39,643 nt of DNA from Rhodospirillaceae bacterium. GTDB taxonomy: Bacteria; Pseudomonadota; Alphaproteobacteria; UBA8366. Shown piece by piece: positions 32,810 to 39,643 of the stretch; position 1 is the stretch's first letter, and every line of letters starts with the position of its first letter. Under the pieces are notes generated by a model. The model worked only from the letters and a program-made list of their open reading frames with translations. It was not told the DNA's origin and made no database searches. The DNA lies in contig PAZH01000079.1 of NCBI GenBank assembly GCA_002716125.1, positions 1 through 39,643 of the forward strand, given 5' to 3'. A program made the position numbers and the translations under genes.

Positions 32810-33775
32810 TTATTCTTCAAGCTCGGGGATGACCCAAAGCGGCTCTTCGCCCCGCGCGACGCGCTGCACGTTGTCGAATGCGTTCCGAACGCGGGCGATA
32901 TTGCTCTCAAAAGTTGGGCCCGCTAGATGCGCCGACAGGATGACATTATCGAGTTTGAAAAGCGGATTGTCCGGTTGCGGCGGCTCCTGATCGAAAACGT
33001 CGAGACCGGCGGCGAGAATCTTACCTTCGGTCAGGGCGTCGTAGAGAGCAGCCTCATCGATGACGGGTCCGCGCGCCGTATTCACCAGGATCGCGGACTC
33101 TTTCATCAGGGAGAGTTCTTCCGCACCGATAAGGTGGCGCGTCGAATCGTTGAGCGGCGTATGCAGCGAGATCAAATCGGATTCCCGCAAGAGCTCTTTC
33201 AGCAAGCGGAACCGCACACCGATGGCGTCCTCTTCGTGCTCAGCCAGGCGCGCGATATCGTAGTAGATAATATTCATGCCGAAGGCGGCGGCGAGGCGCG
33301 CGGTTTTCTTCCCGATGGTGCCAAGCCCGACGATCCCAAGCGTCTTGTTCCGCAACTCATGAACGCGCGGCGTTTCGTTGCCGCGCCAATTCCCGGCGGC
33401 GACAGAAGTGTGCTGACGGACGAGTTGGCGCGAGACAGCGAGCATCAAGAGCACCGCGTGCTCCGAGACGGCGACGGAATTCGCGCCGCCGTTGTTGGCG
33501 ATGGGCACGCCCGCTTTTCGCGCGGCTTCGATATCGGCGCGGTCGTAACCGGCGCTCAAAAGTTGGATCAGCTTCAGGTTCGGGCCGGTCTCGAATAGTT
33601 CGTCGTCGACCAGGCTGTCGACAAATCCGACAAGATACGACGAATCTTTAAGCGCATCCTTATATTCCTGGCTGCGTGCAGCGACGACCGCCAACTCAAA
33701 GCCGGATGGAGTGATTTCTTGCGCCGCTGTTGCCGCATCGGGAAAGTCGGTCACAAATACGATCGTCGAAGTCAT
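32810..33775 (-). CDS. D-2-hydroxyacid dehydrogenase family protein
   Basis: The 321-residue protein has the NAD-binding Rossmann signature TLGIVGLGTIGKKTARLAAA and NTARGPVIDEAALYDAL, which includes the catalytic Arg region. GLDVFDQEPP and VILSAHLAGPTFESN (catalytic His in SAHLAG) follow. The family reduces 2-oxo acids to D-2-hydroxyacids or the reverse (glyoxylate/hydroxypyruvate, phosphoglycerate and others). The preference cannot be told. It sits between the FAD dehydrogenase and the amidohydrolase genes. A second, different member lies at 35199-36185 on the plus strand. Confidence 0.88.
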   Translation of the reverse strand: MTSTIVFVTDFPDAATAAQEITPSGFELAVVAARSQEYKDALKDSSYLVGFVDSLVDDELFETGPNLKLIQLLSAGYDRADIEAARKAGVPIANNGGANSVAVSEHAVLLMLAVSRQLVRQHTSVAAGNWRGNETPRVHELRNKTLGIVGLGTIGKKTARLAAAFGMNIIYYDIARLAEHEEDAIGVRFRLLKELLRESDLISLHTPLNDSTRHLIGAEELSLMKESAILVNTARGPVIDEAALYDALTEGKILAAGLDVFDQEPPQPDNPLFKLDNVILSAHLAGPTFESNIARVRNAFDNVQRVARGEEPLWVIPELEE

Positions 33776-33849
33776 CTCGCCTCCAAATATTGGTCATGTT
33801 CATGTTGGCGCAACAGCGTCATTGCACCTGTCTCAGCGCCGATTGATTT

Positions 33850-35058
33850 TTACCGGTTCGGATAGTCCGGCAGGTCGAACTTAAACATCCGTTTCGCGTT
33901 CAACCCGAGAATCTTGGCCCGTTGATCGTCGTTCATGTTTTGCATGGTCCGTTCGATCGCGGCGGCGGAATGCGGCCAAGTCCCTTCATGATGCGGATAG
34001 TCATTCGCCCACATGAAGTTGTTCCAAAGGTCGTATTCTTCCGCGAGAAGCAGTCCGGCCGGGTCTTCCTGGAAGCTGGCGGCTCCGTTGGAACGGAAAT
34101 AGTCGCTTGGCAGGCCTTGTAGTTTCGGGCGAACCCAGAAGTGGTGTTTTTTGTAGGCTTCGTCCATTGCGTCGAGGACCCAAGGCACCCAGCCGATCCC
34201 GGCTTCGATCAAGGCAAACTGGATCTTCGGGAAGCGCTCCAGAACACCGGAAGAGCAGAGATTCGCCAGCGGCTCGATGGTCGGCGATAACGAGTGCGTC
34301 ACGTAATTGATGACGGCGCCGCCATTGCCTTTCGAGGCGCGCGGATCGCGGCCCGTCGATACGTGGAACGTGATCGGAAGGCCGGTTTCTTCGATCAACG
34401 CCCACATCCGATCGAAGACCGGCAGATTGTAATTGTCGTGATCGACGTCGTGCGCGCCCCAGATCGGTTTACACGGCAAGGTGAGGCCTCGGAAGCCAAG
34501 GGCGGCGACGCGTTCGATTTCCTGCATCGAACCGTCCAAATCGCCCGTCGCGATGGCCGCCAGCGGCGAGACCGTGTCGTTGTGGTCGCCAAACTCTTCC
34601 CAGGCCCACTCGTTCCACACTTTGCATTGCGCCATGGCGAAGACCGGGTCGGGCGTCGCCCACATGGCGAGACCTTTGTTCGGGAACATGATCTCGCCAT
34701 CGATGCCGTCATAACGGTTGTCTTCGAGACGACCTTCGATGGTCGCACCGGCTTTACCGCGCACACCGTCTTCGCCGAGCATCTTGAAATCGAAGATTTT
34801 CGACGGCCGGTAGCCTTCCGTAATACGCCATTTGCCGCCTTTATCGTCGGTCTCGACGCGGGGAATTCGATCGAGATACTTCTTGTCGATCCGTTTCTCC
34901 CAAAGGTCGAACGGTTCATTCGCGTGCGTGTCGGCTGAAATCATCAGATACTTGTCCGGATCGTCGCGGCGGGCGGTCCGTGTCCAGCCTTCGGGCCCTG
35001 GCGTTTCCATGCGCCATTCGTTTTCCGGGTTTGTGTCGTATTTCGGTTGTTCCGACAT
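33850..35058 (-). CDS. amidohydrolase family protein (amidohydrolase_2 / ACMSD-like)
   Basis: The 402-residue TIM-barrel hydrolase or decarboxylase shows YLMISADTHANEPFDLWE near the N-terminus (first metal ligands). GFRGLTLPCKPIWGAHDVDH, LPITFHVSTGRD (His ligand), IQFALIEAGIGWVPWVLDAM and NFMWANDYPHHEGTWPHS (Asp in the last strand) follow. This pattern fits metal-dependent amidohydrolase_2 enzymes such as aminocarboxymuconate-semialdehyde or dihydroxybenzoate decarboxylases. It is cytoplasmic. Being first in the minus-strand run, it probably shares a promoter region (35059-35198) with the divergent dehydrogenase operon. Confidence 0.88.
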   Translation of the reverse strand: MSEQPKYDTNPENEWRMETPGPEGWTRTARRDDPDKYLMISADTHANEPFDLWEKRIDKKYLDRIPRVETDDKGGKWRITEGYRPSKIFDFKMLGEDGVRGKAGATIEGRLEDNRYDGIDGEIMFPNKGLAMWATPDPVFAMAQCKVWNEWAWEEFGDHNDTVSPLAAIATGDLDGSMQEIERVAALGFRGLTLPCKPIWGAHDVDHDNYNLPVFDRMWALIEETGLPITFHVSTGRDPRASKGNGGAVINYVTHSLSPTIEPLANLCSSGVLERFPKIQFALIEAGIGWVPWVLDAMDEAYKKHHFWVRPKLQGLPSDYFRSNGAASFQEDPAGLLLAEEYDLWNNFMWANDYPHHEGTWPHSAAAIERTMQNMNDDQRAKILGLNAKRMFKFDLPDYPNR

Positions 35059-35198
35059 CGTGCGCTTCCCTCTCGTCCTCGATAAATCGCAGTTTCCACA
35101 GAAATCTATGTGTTTTACGGCGCAATCCTAGGGTGGGACTGGTTTTTTCGAGAGGTGGATGACATATCAAATCCCGTCGCAAAGGAAGGGTTTTGATC

Positions 35199-36185
35199 AT
35201 GGCGGATATGAAAGTAGCGGTACTCGACGACTACATGAAGATTGCGGGTGAGCTGGCCGATTGGACCTCCTTGCCGGATAACATTCATACCGATTTCTTT
35301 TACGAGAAGTTGCCGGACGGAACGGACGCCCGTGCCGAAGCCCTGGCAGACTATGATGTGCTGGTCGTCACGCGCGAGCGTACACCATTGCCGAAAGAAC
35401 TGCTCGAGCAGCTACCAAACCTGAAATTCATTGCGTCGCCGGAAATGCATAATCGCGTCATCGACTTCGATTATTGCCGAGAGCGCGGCATTCCCGTTTG
35501 CGGCACGACGCCCCGTCCGTCGCCGACGTTCGAACTAACTTGGGCGCTTATTCTCGCGCTCGCGAAGAATGTGACAATCGACGACCGCGCGATGCGCGAG
35601 GGGCAGTGGCAGACCGTCGTCGGCACGGAGATTCGCGGCAAGACCCTCGGTGTCATCGGGTTGGGGCGCATCGGATCGGAGGTCGCGAAGGTCGGCAACG
35701 CCTTCGGTATGAACGTGATCGCCTGGAGCGAGAACATGACGACGGCGCGTGCCGAGGAATGCGGCACGACTTTGGTCTCGAAGGACGATTTGTTCCGCCA
35801 ATCCGACTATGTCGTGGTCATGGTGATCCAGAGCGAGCGGACCATCGGTCTCGTTGGCGCCCATGAGATCGGCCTGATGAGGCCGGATGCCTATCTGATC
35901 AATCCGGCGCGCGGCCCGATTGTGGACGAAGCGGCATTGGTCGACGCGCTCAAGAACAAGAAGATCGCCGGCGCCGGGCTCGACGTTTATAACGAGGAAC
36001 CGCTGCCGGTCGATCATCCGTTTCGGAGGTTGCCCAACACCGTCTTGATGCCGCATGTCGCCGGCTTCACGCGCGAGCACTACGCCCATTGGTACAACGG
36101 CATGTTGGAAGACGTGCGGGCCTGGCTCGACGGCAATCTGATCAATGAAATCCATGGCAGCGGAATAGTCGCGGCCCGGGTGTAG
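35199..36185 (+). CDS. D-2-hydroxyacid dehydrogenase family protein (second paralogue)
   Basis: The 328-residue enzyme has LGVIGLGRIGSEVAKVGNAF (NAD-binding), LINPARGPIVDEAALVDAL (catalytic Arg region), GLDVYNEEPLPVDHPFR and VLMPHVAGFTREHY (catalytic His). The start is ATG 35199, preceded by AAAGGAAGGG at 35181-35190. It differs in sequence from the enzyme at 32810-33775, so the two are old paralogues. It is the first gene of the plus-strand run that continues into the broken cyclodeaminase and nitroreductase genes. Confidence 0.88.
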   Translation: MADMKVAVLDDYMKIAGELADWTSLPDNIHTDFFYEKLPDGTDARAEALADYDVLVVTRERTPLPKELLEQLPNLKFIASPEMHNRVIDFDYCRERGIPVCGTTPRPSPTFELTWALILALAKNVTIDDRAMREGQWQTVVGTEIRGKTLGVIGLGRIGSEVAKVGNAFGMNVIAWSENMTTARAEECGTTLVSKDDLFRQSDYVVVMVIQSERTIGLVGAHEIGLMRPDAYLINPARGPIVDEAALVDALKNKKIAGAGLDVYNEEPLPVDHPFRRLPNTVLMPHVAGFTREHYAHWYNGMLEDVRAWLDGNLINEIHGSGIVAARV

Positions 36186-36195
36186 TCCGGCGATC

Positions 36196-37164
36196 ATGTC
36201 CGAATTCGAAACGCTGCTCTATCTCAATCGCGCCGACGTCGAATCGCTCGGGATTTCAGCGGCGGAGACCGTCACGCAGATTGAGCATCTCTGCCGGGAG
36301 CGAGACGCGGAACGGGTCCTCAACGCACCGAAAAGTCTGCTCCGACCCGTCGACGATGTCTTGTTCATGTCGACCTTGGCCGTCTCCGAAGACCCGCCAT
36401 ATACGGCGATCAAGGCGCTTGGTGTGAACGCGGCAAACGCGCATCAAGGAATGGAGACGATCGGGTCGACGATCACCTTATTCGACCGCCGGACGGCCTA
36501 TCCCGTCGCCGTCATGGACGGCGCCTGGATCACCGAAATCCGCACGGCGGCGTTGAGTGCGGTGGCCGCAAAGCATTTCGGGCGAAAGGATTCGGAGACG
36601 ATTGCCTTTATCGGCAGTGGCGCGCAAGCGCGCAGCCACCTCGACGCTTTCCTCGATCTGTTCCCGCTTCGACATGTTCGAATCTTCGGCCGAGGCGAAA
36701 CGAATCGCCGAATTCTCCAAGAGAAGTCTGAAAGCCTTTGACTTTCGGCACTCGATTTGAGCGACCCGCGGGACGTCATCGAGGACGCGGATATTATTGT
36801 CTCATCCGTGCCATTGCAGACGGGGCTCGAACCGTTTTTGGAAACCGACTGGGTCAAACCGGGCGCGTATGTGAACCTCCTTGATCTGGCGCGGACCTGG
36901 CGGCCGGAAACCTTGGCGCAATTCGACCGGATTATTGTCGAGGATGCGGTGCAAGAAAGGCAAATGTCGCCGCAGATGATTCCGCCGGAATTGATCGGCG
37001 AAGACTTGTTGGATTTGGTGACCGGACGAACATCCGGGCGTATAAACGACGCAGACCGTATCGCTTTTATCTTTCGGGGTTTGGCGATCGGCGATCTCGC
37101 TCTCGCGATCCTGGTCTACGAGCGCGCGCGGCGATCCGGCATCGGTACATCCGTGCCGCGCTAG
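36196..37164 (+). pseudogene. ornithine cyclodeaminase/mu-crystallin family gene with in-frame TGA
   Basis: One frame runs from ATG 36196 to TAG 37164, broken by TGA at 36739-36741 (codon 182 of about 322). Before it are ITEIRTAALSAVAAKHFGRK, IAFIGSGAQARSHLDAFLDL and VRIFGRGETNRR. After it, in frame, are LSALDLSDPRDVIEDADIIV, VSSVPLQTGLEPFLETDWVK and VNLLDLARTWRPETLAQFDR. The TGA may replace a Gly in SL-G-LSALD (one-base change GGA to TGA), or two compensating frameshifts lie between 36690 and 36755. The family reduces imines or forms cyclic amino acids with NAD(P)H. The gene starts 10 bp after the dehydrogenase stop. Confidence 0.82.
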
Positions 37165-37191
37165 AGACACGAATACGATGGAAGGCTGAAC

Positions 37192-37869
37192 ATGGAATTC
37201 GAAGAATTGGTCCACACCCGCCGCAGTGTGCGGGGATACAAGAAAGACCCGGTGCCGCGCGAATTGATCGATGAAATCATCGCCGTGGCGAAAGGTGCGC
37301 CATCCTCGATGAACAGTCAGCCCTGGCACGTTCATGTTCTGACGGGGGCACCGCTGGACGAGGTGCGCCGGCGCAACATGGAAGAGATGGAAGCCGGTGT
37401 GAAACCGAAGCGGGATATATTCACGCACGGCCCATACGAAGGCGTCCATCGCGAGCGGCAGGTCGGTATTGCCAAGAAACTCTTCGCGGTTATGGGCATC
37501 GAGCGCCACGATGCGGAACGTCGCCAGGATTGGGTGCGGCGCGGGTTTCGGCAATTCGATGCGCCGGTTTCGATCATCCTGACTTACGACCGGGTCCTCG
37601 ACCCGGGCGCCACGTGCCATTTCGACCTCGGCGCGCTTGGCTACGGGATCGTCCTCGCGGCCTAGAATCGGGGACTAGGCGCCGTGACGAACGGGCAGGG
37701 GATTGCGCGCTCGGATATCGTCCGCGAAGTGGCAAACATCCCGGAAGACGAAGTCATCATGACGGCCATTGCGATGGGTTGGCCCGATGACGACTTCGCC
37801 GCCAACAGCGTGAAATCGGAGCGCGAGCCGAACGAGAACTTCGTGCGGTATGTCGGGTTCGACAGCTAA
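37192..37869 (+). pseudogene. nitroreductase family gene with in-frame TAG replacing Trp
   Basis: One frame runs from ATG 37192 to TAA 37869, interrupted at codon 158 by TAG (37663-37665). FMN-binding residues are clear: RRSVRGYKKDPVPRELIDEI and KGAPSSMNSQPWHVHVL. The break sits in GYGIVLAA-stop-NRGLGAVTNGQG, where the family normally has Trp (IVLAAWNRGLG), so TGG to TAG is the likely change. The C-terminus is normal: SDIVREVANIPEDEVIMTAI, DDDFAANSVKSEREPNENFV. A truncated 157-residue product would lose the C-terminal part of the FMN site. The preceding cyclodeaminase gene is also broken. Confidence 0.88.
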
Positions 37870-38993
37870 GCGACGGCAGCGGCTTCTATCGCTTTATCGG
37901 AATTTTCCATGCGACCGCCGAGGGTTACGGGTTTCAGTTTTTTCGCGATCGCCTTGTCGAGCGACGCGAGCAAGTCTCGGCCGAGGGTACCGCCGTCGTT
38001 CCGGAGTTCCTGGCGCATAACCGCCTTCATCGTATCGATATGCGCTTGGAAAATGGCGATCGTCGTATCCGTGCGCGGGCAATTCGTGCCGATGACCTCG
38101 AACAAGGTTCGGCCGATATCCGTAATGAGGGGATAGCCGAAGGTGCCGCCTTGGCCGCGTAATTCTTGCGCGAGATTGTGTAGTGCTTCGAACGTTTCGG
38201 CGCGATCCTTCTCATCGAGTGACAAGGCTTCTTCGCAGAGTTCGCTCATCTCCTGAAGGTAGTCGTAAGCCATGTCTTTGAAGTCTTCCGCACCGGCGTT
38301 CAGGATGCTGTTGGCCTCGTCCAAAACGTCTTCGGGTAAATCCCCCGTGCCGTACGCGTTGAGCCCGGCGGCCAATTCCTTGAGCCGGTTTCGCATCCGA
38401 TAGAAATAGACCTCCCCCTCGATTTGGGGGCGTATGACCCTGTCGAAGGAATAGATGACTTTTCCATGCCTTTCCTCCGCAGACCTGCGACGGTCGGCGA
38501 CTTTTTCGAGGACCTGCTTACGCTGTCGGTCGGGCCCAAAGTAGCTTGTGGTCGCGACGAACTGTCGAGGGCGGTTGATCACCGCCAAGATGCGGCTCTT
38601 TATGGTACCGGCCGTAAAGGGCTTTGCGATGAATTCGTTGACGCCGTTGTCGCGCGCTTGGCTGACAATATCATTCTCCGCCGCGCCCGACATGAGGATC
38701 ATCGGCATGAAACGGTTCGGTGAGTCCGAACTCTCACGGACCCAGCTCAGCAGTTTCAGTCCGTCGAGAGTGTCCATCATGTAGTCGGACAATATGATGT
38801 CGACGTTGCGGCATCGGGTTTTGTTGTACTGGCTGTCGGTACTTAACTTTTCGATGGCTTCGAGGCCGTTGCGCGCGGTGACGACGTCGCCCACTCCTAG
38901 TGCCTCGAGCATGATTTGTAGCGTTCGACGCAGATTGTCGCTGTCCTCCACGAGTAGTACGCGGAGTCTCGACAAATCGTAAACGTGCCTCAT
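37866..38993 (-). CDS. response regulator with receiver and HPt-like C-terminal domain
   Basis: The 375-residue protein has a receiver domain (10-140), with the acidic pair in LLVEDSD, phosphoacceptor Asp70 in IILSDYMMDTLDG, and Lys124 in FIAKPF. A helical middle follows, then an HPt-like segment LAQELRGQGGTFGYPLI (274-290). In phosphotransfer proteins of this shape the motif is A-H-x-L-R-G, but here Gln276 (codon CAA) stands in place of His. The start at ATG 38993 removes six residues of a longer TTG frame. Its 3' end overlaps the nitroreductase end. No kinase is adjacent, so the partner is unknown. Confidence 0.8.
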   Translation of the reverse strand: MRHVYDLSRLRVLLVEDSDNLRRTLQIMLEALGVGDVVTARNGLEAIEKLSTDSQYNKTRCRNVDIILSDYMMDTLDGLKLLSWVRESSDSPNRFMPMILMSGAAENDIVSQARDNGVNEFIAKPFTAGTIKSRILAVINRPRQFVATTSYFGPDRQRKQVLEKVADRRRSAEERHGKVIYSFDRVIRPQIEGEVYFYRMRNRLKELAAGLNAYGTGDLPEDVLDEANSILNAGAEDFKDMAYDYLQEMSELCEEALSLDEKDRAETFEALHNLAQELRGQGGTFGYPLITDIGRTLFEVIGTNCPRTDTTIAIFQAHIDTMKAVMRQELRNDGGTLGRDLLASLDKAIAKKLKPVTLGGRMENSDKAIEAAAVA

Positions 38994-39401
38994 TCGGCGG
39001 CGCTCCTCCAAATTCGGCTGTCGCCCCTCCCAAGAGCAGGCAGCCTTTCCTCCTCACCTTCGCACTACATGCCGCCGTGCAGTACGATTTTCCCCATCCC
39101 GAATCATCCGGATACAAACAAACCTTGGATTCTTGACGGTTTCCTGACGAAATTCTGTACAAAACAATAAGTTAACCATGTTTATCGTTCGAGTCTGGGT
39201 TTTGTGTATTACGTCGGGCGGAATTGTGGCTGTATTTCTAGTCACTTAGCGAATCAGCTGAATGGGTGATGGTCTCGCAAAAAATCTGCAGTTGTTAACT
39301 ATACATTCCTTGCTCGCCGTACCCGCAGACTCCGCTGGTGCTCACGGCACGGCGTATTATCATGTCGCAACCAAAAAATTTATTGCCGACGGAGCGACGC
39401 C
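38994..39401. other. intergenic region, no gene seen
   Basis: This 408-bp gap lies between the divergent regulator and the last gene. No credible gene was found. A sigma-70-like TTGACG-17 bp-TGTACA lies at 39133-39161 on the plus strand. The 22-residue hydrophobic frame after it (39178-39246) has no good Shine-Dalgarno. Confidence 0.5.
39133..39161 (+). promoter_or_regulatory. possible sigma-70-like promoter
   Basis: TTGACG (39133-39138) and TGTACA (39156-39161) are 17 bases apart. It points toward the last gene but is about 240 bp from its start, so a leader or a different target would be needed. Confidence 0.25.
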
Positions 39402-39643
39402 ATGCCGGATACGGGACCGAATGTGGGAAAGAAAGCGGATCGTTACAGACTGCCGGACTCCGATTACGTCGGCGAAGGGTGGACACCCGTTCAGCCGGGG
39501 GCGGATCCCGTCCTCTACGGGCATGTGGATTTTGCGCCGAAGGGAAAGTTCGAAGTCCGGAGCTATCAGACATTCACGCTGACATATACGGTCGGGCGCT
39601 TTGGGCTCGATGATACCGGCGCGATCCGGGTCGTCTTCCGCGC
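39402..39643 (+). CDS. unrecognised protein, 5' part only (truncated by window end)
   Basis: An open frame from ATG 39402 runs off the window (80 codons). GGAGCG at 39391-39396 can serve as Shine-Dalgarno. The product reads RLPDSDYVGEGWTPVQPGAD, VLYGHVDFAPKGKFEVRSYQ, TFTLTYTVGRFGLDDTGAIR and RVVFR, with good codon usage and no stops. There is no signal peptide in the visible part. I do not recognise the family from this fragment; it looks like the beta-rich N-terminus of a larger protein. Confidence 0.65.
   Translation, partial: MPDTGPNVGKKADRYRLPDSDYVGEGWTPVQPGADPVLYGHVDFAPKGKFEVRSYQTFTLTYTVGRFGLDDTGAIRVVFR

Noticed and set aside
36739..36741. TGA as selenocysteine codon
   Set aside because: The family has no selenoproteins that I know of, no SECIS-like hairpin was seen just downstream, and other stops of different types interrupt other genes.
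267..37665. Reassigned stop codon in this genome
   Set aside because: TAG, TAA and TGA all interrupt genes, and all three also terminate intact genes at their expected lengths.
39178..39246. 22-residue hydrophobic ORF (MFIVRVWVLCITSGGIVAVF...)
   Set aside because: Follows a weak promoter-like sequence, but has no Shine-Dalgarno and no supporting paralogue; chance cannot be excluded.

Overview
The window looks like chromosomal DNA of a free-living, motile alphaproteobacterium, probably of the Rhodospirillales or a related marine lineage. Base composition is moderately GC-rich. The evidence is a PAS_5-type protein, a DUF3572 protein, a 17-kDa-antigen-like lipoprotein, hairpin repeats of the TCCTTCGACAGGCTCAGGA type, and the general protein flavour. 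No rRNA, tRNA, CRISPR array, insertion sequence or phage gene was seen. Species cannot be named from the sequence alone.

Layout. Positions 1-590 hold a PAS_5 gene broken by an in-frame TAG. Positions 584-2439 (minus) hold a coupled pair, a 2-oxo-acid hydratase and an isocitrate/isopropylmalate-type dehydrogenase. Positions 2974-5623 (plus) hold an acyl-CoA dehydrogenase and an alpha/beta hydrolase, set among dispersed hairpin repeats that include a 57-bp tandem array at 5643-5871. Positions 5984-8294 (minus) hold a lipoprotein, a trans-aconitate methyltransferase and a luciferase-like oxidoreductase. Positions 8336-9465 (plus) hold DUF3572 and a two-domain sulfurtransferase, followed by two tiny mutually related minus-strand genes (9462-9954). 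Positions 10148-13428 hold a TPR/GT41 glycosyltransferase coupled to a MATE exporter, and an RNA uracil-methyltransferase lies on the opposite strand. Positions 14820-19109 form a motility and c-di-GMP block: MotA, MotB, an MBL hydrolase and a GAF/HD-GYP gene split by an in-frame TAA. Photolyase and GntR regulator genes then diverge, followed by glycerate 2-kinase and a persulfide-dioxygenase/rhodanese fusion. Positions 23865-27927 hold a hybrid histidine kinase, an orphan PhnD-like binding protein (frameshifted) and a divergent receiver protein. Positions 28027-37869 are a catabolic block: thiolase-like protein, small EthD-like protein, FAD monooxygenase, FAD dehydrogenase, two D-2-hydroxyacid dehydrogenases, amidohydrolase, ornithine-cyclodeaminase-like gene (in-frame TGA) and nitroreductase (in-frame TAG). 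A receiver/HPt-like regulator and the start of an unrecognised gene close the window.

The most striking feature is the number of single-base lesions in otherwise well-conserved genes: four in-frame stops using all three stop codons, one homopolymer frameshift, and probable loss-of-function substitutions in a kinase G2 box and an HPt site. Several fall in neighbouring, functionally linked genes. This could be active gene decay or an error-rich assembly. Other points of interest are the pair of tiny paralogues, the PhnD-type binding protein paired with a kinase rather than a transporter, and the uncharacterised catabolic block. Gene packing is tight: six of eight convergent gene pairs overlap at their stop codons.
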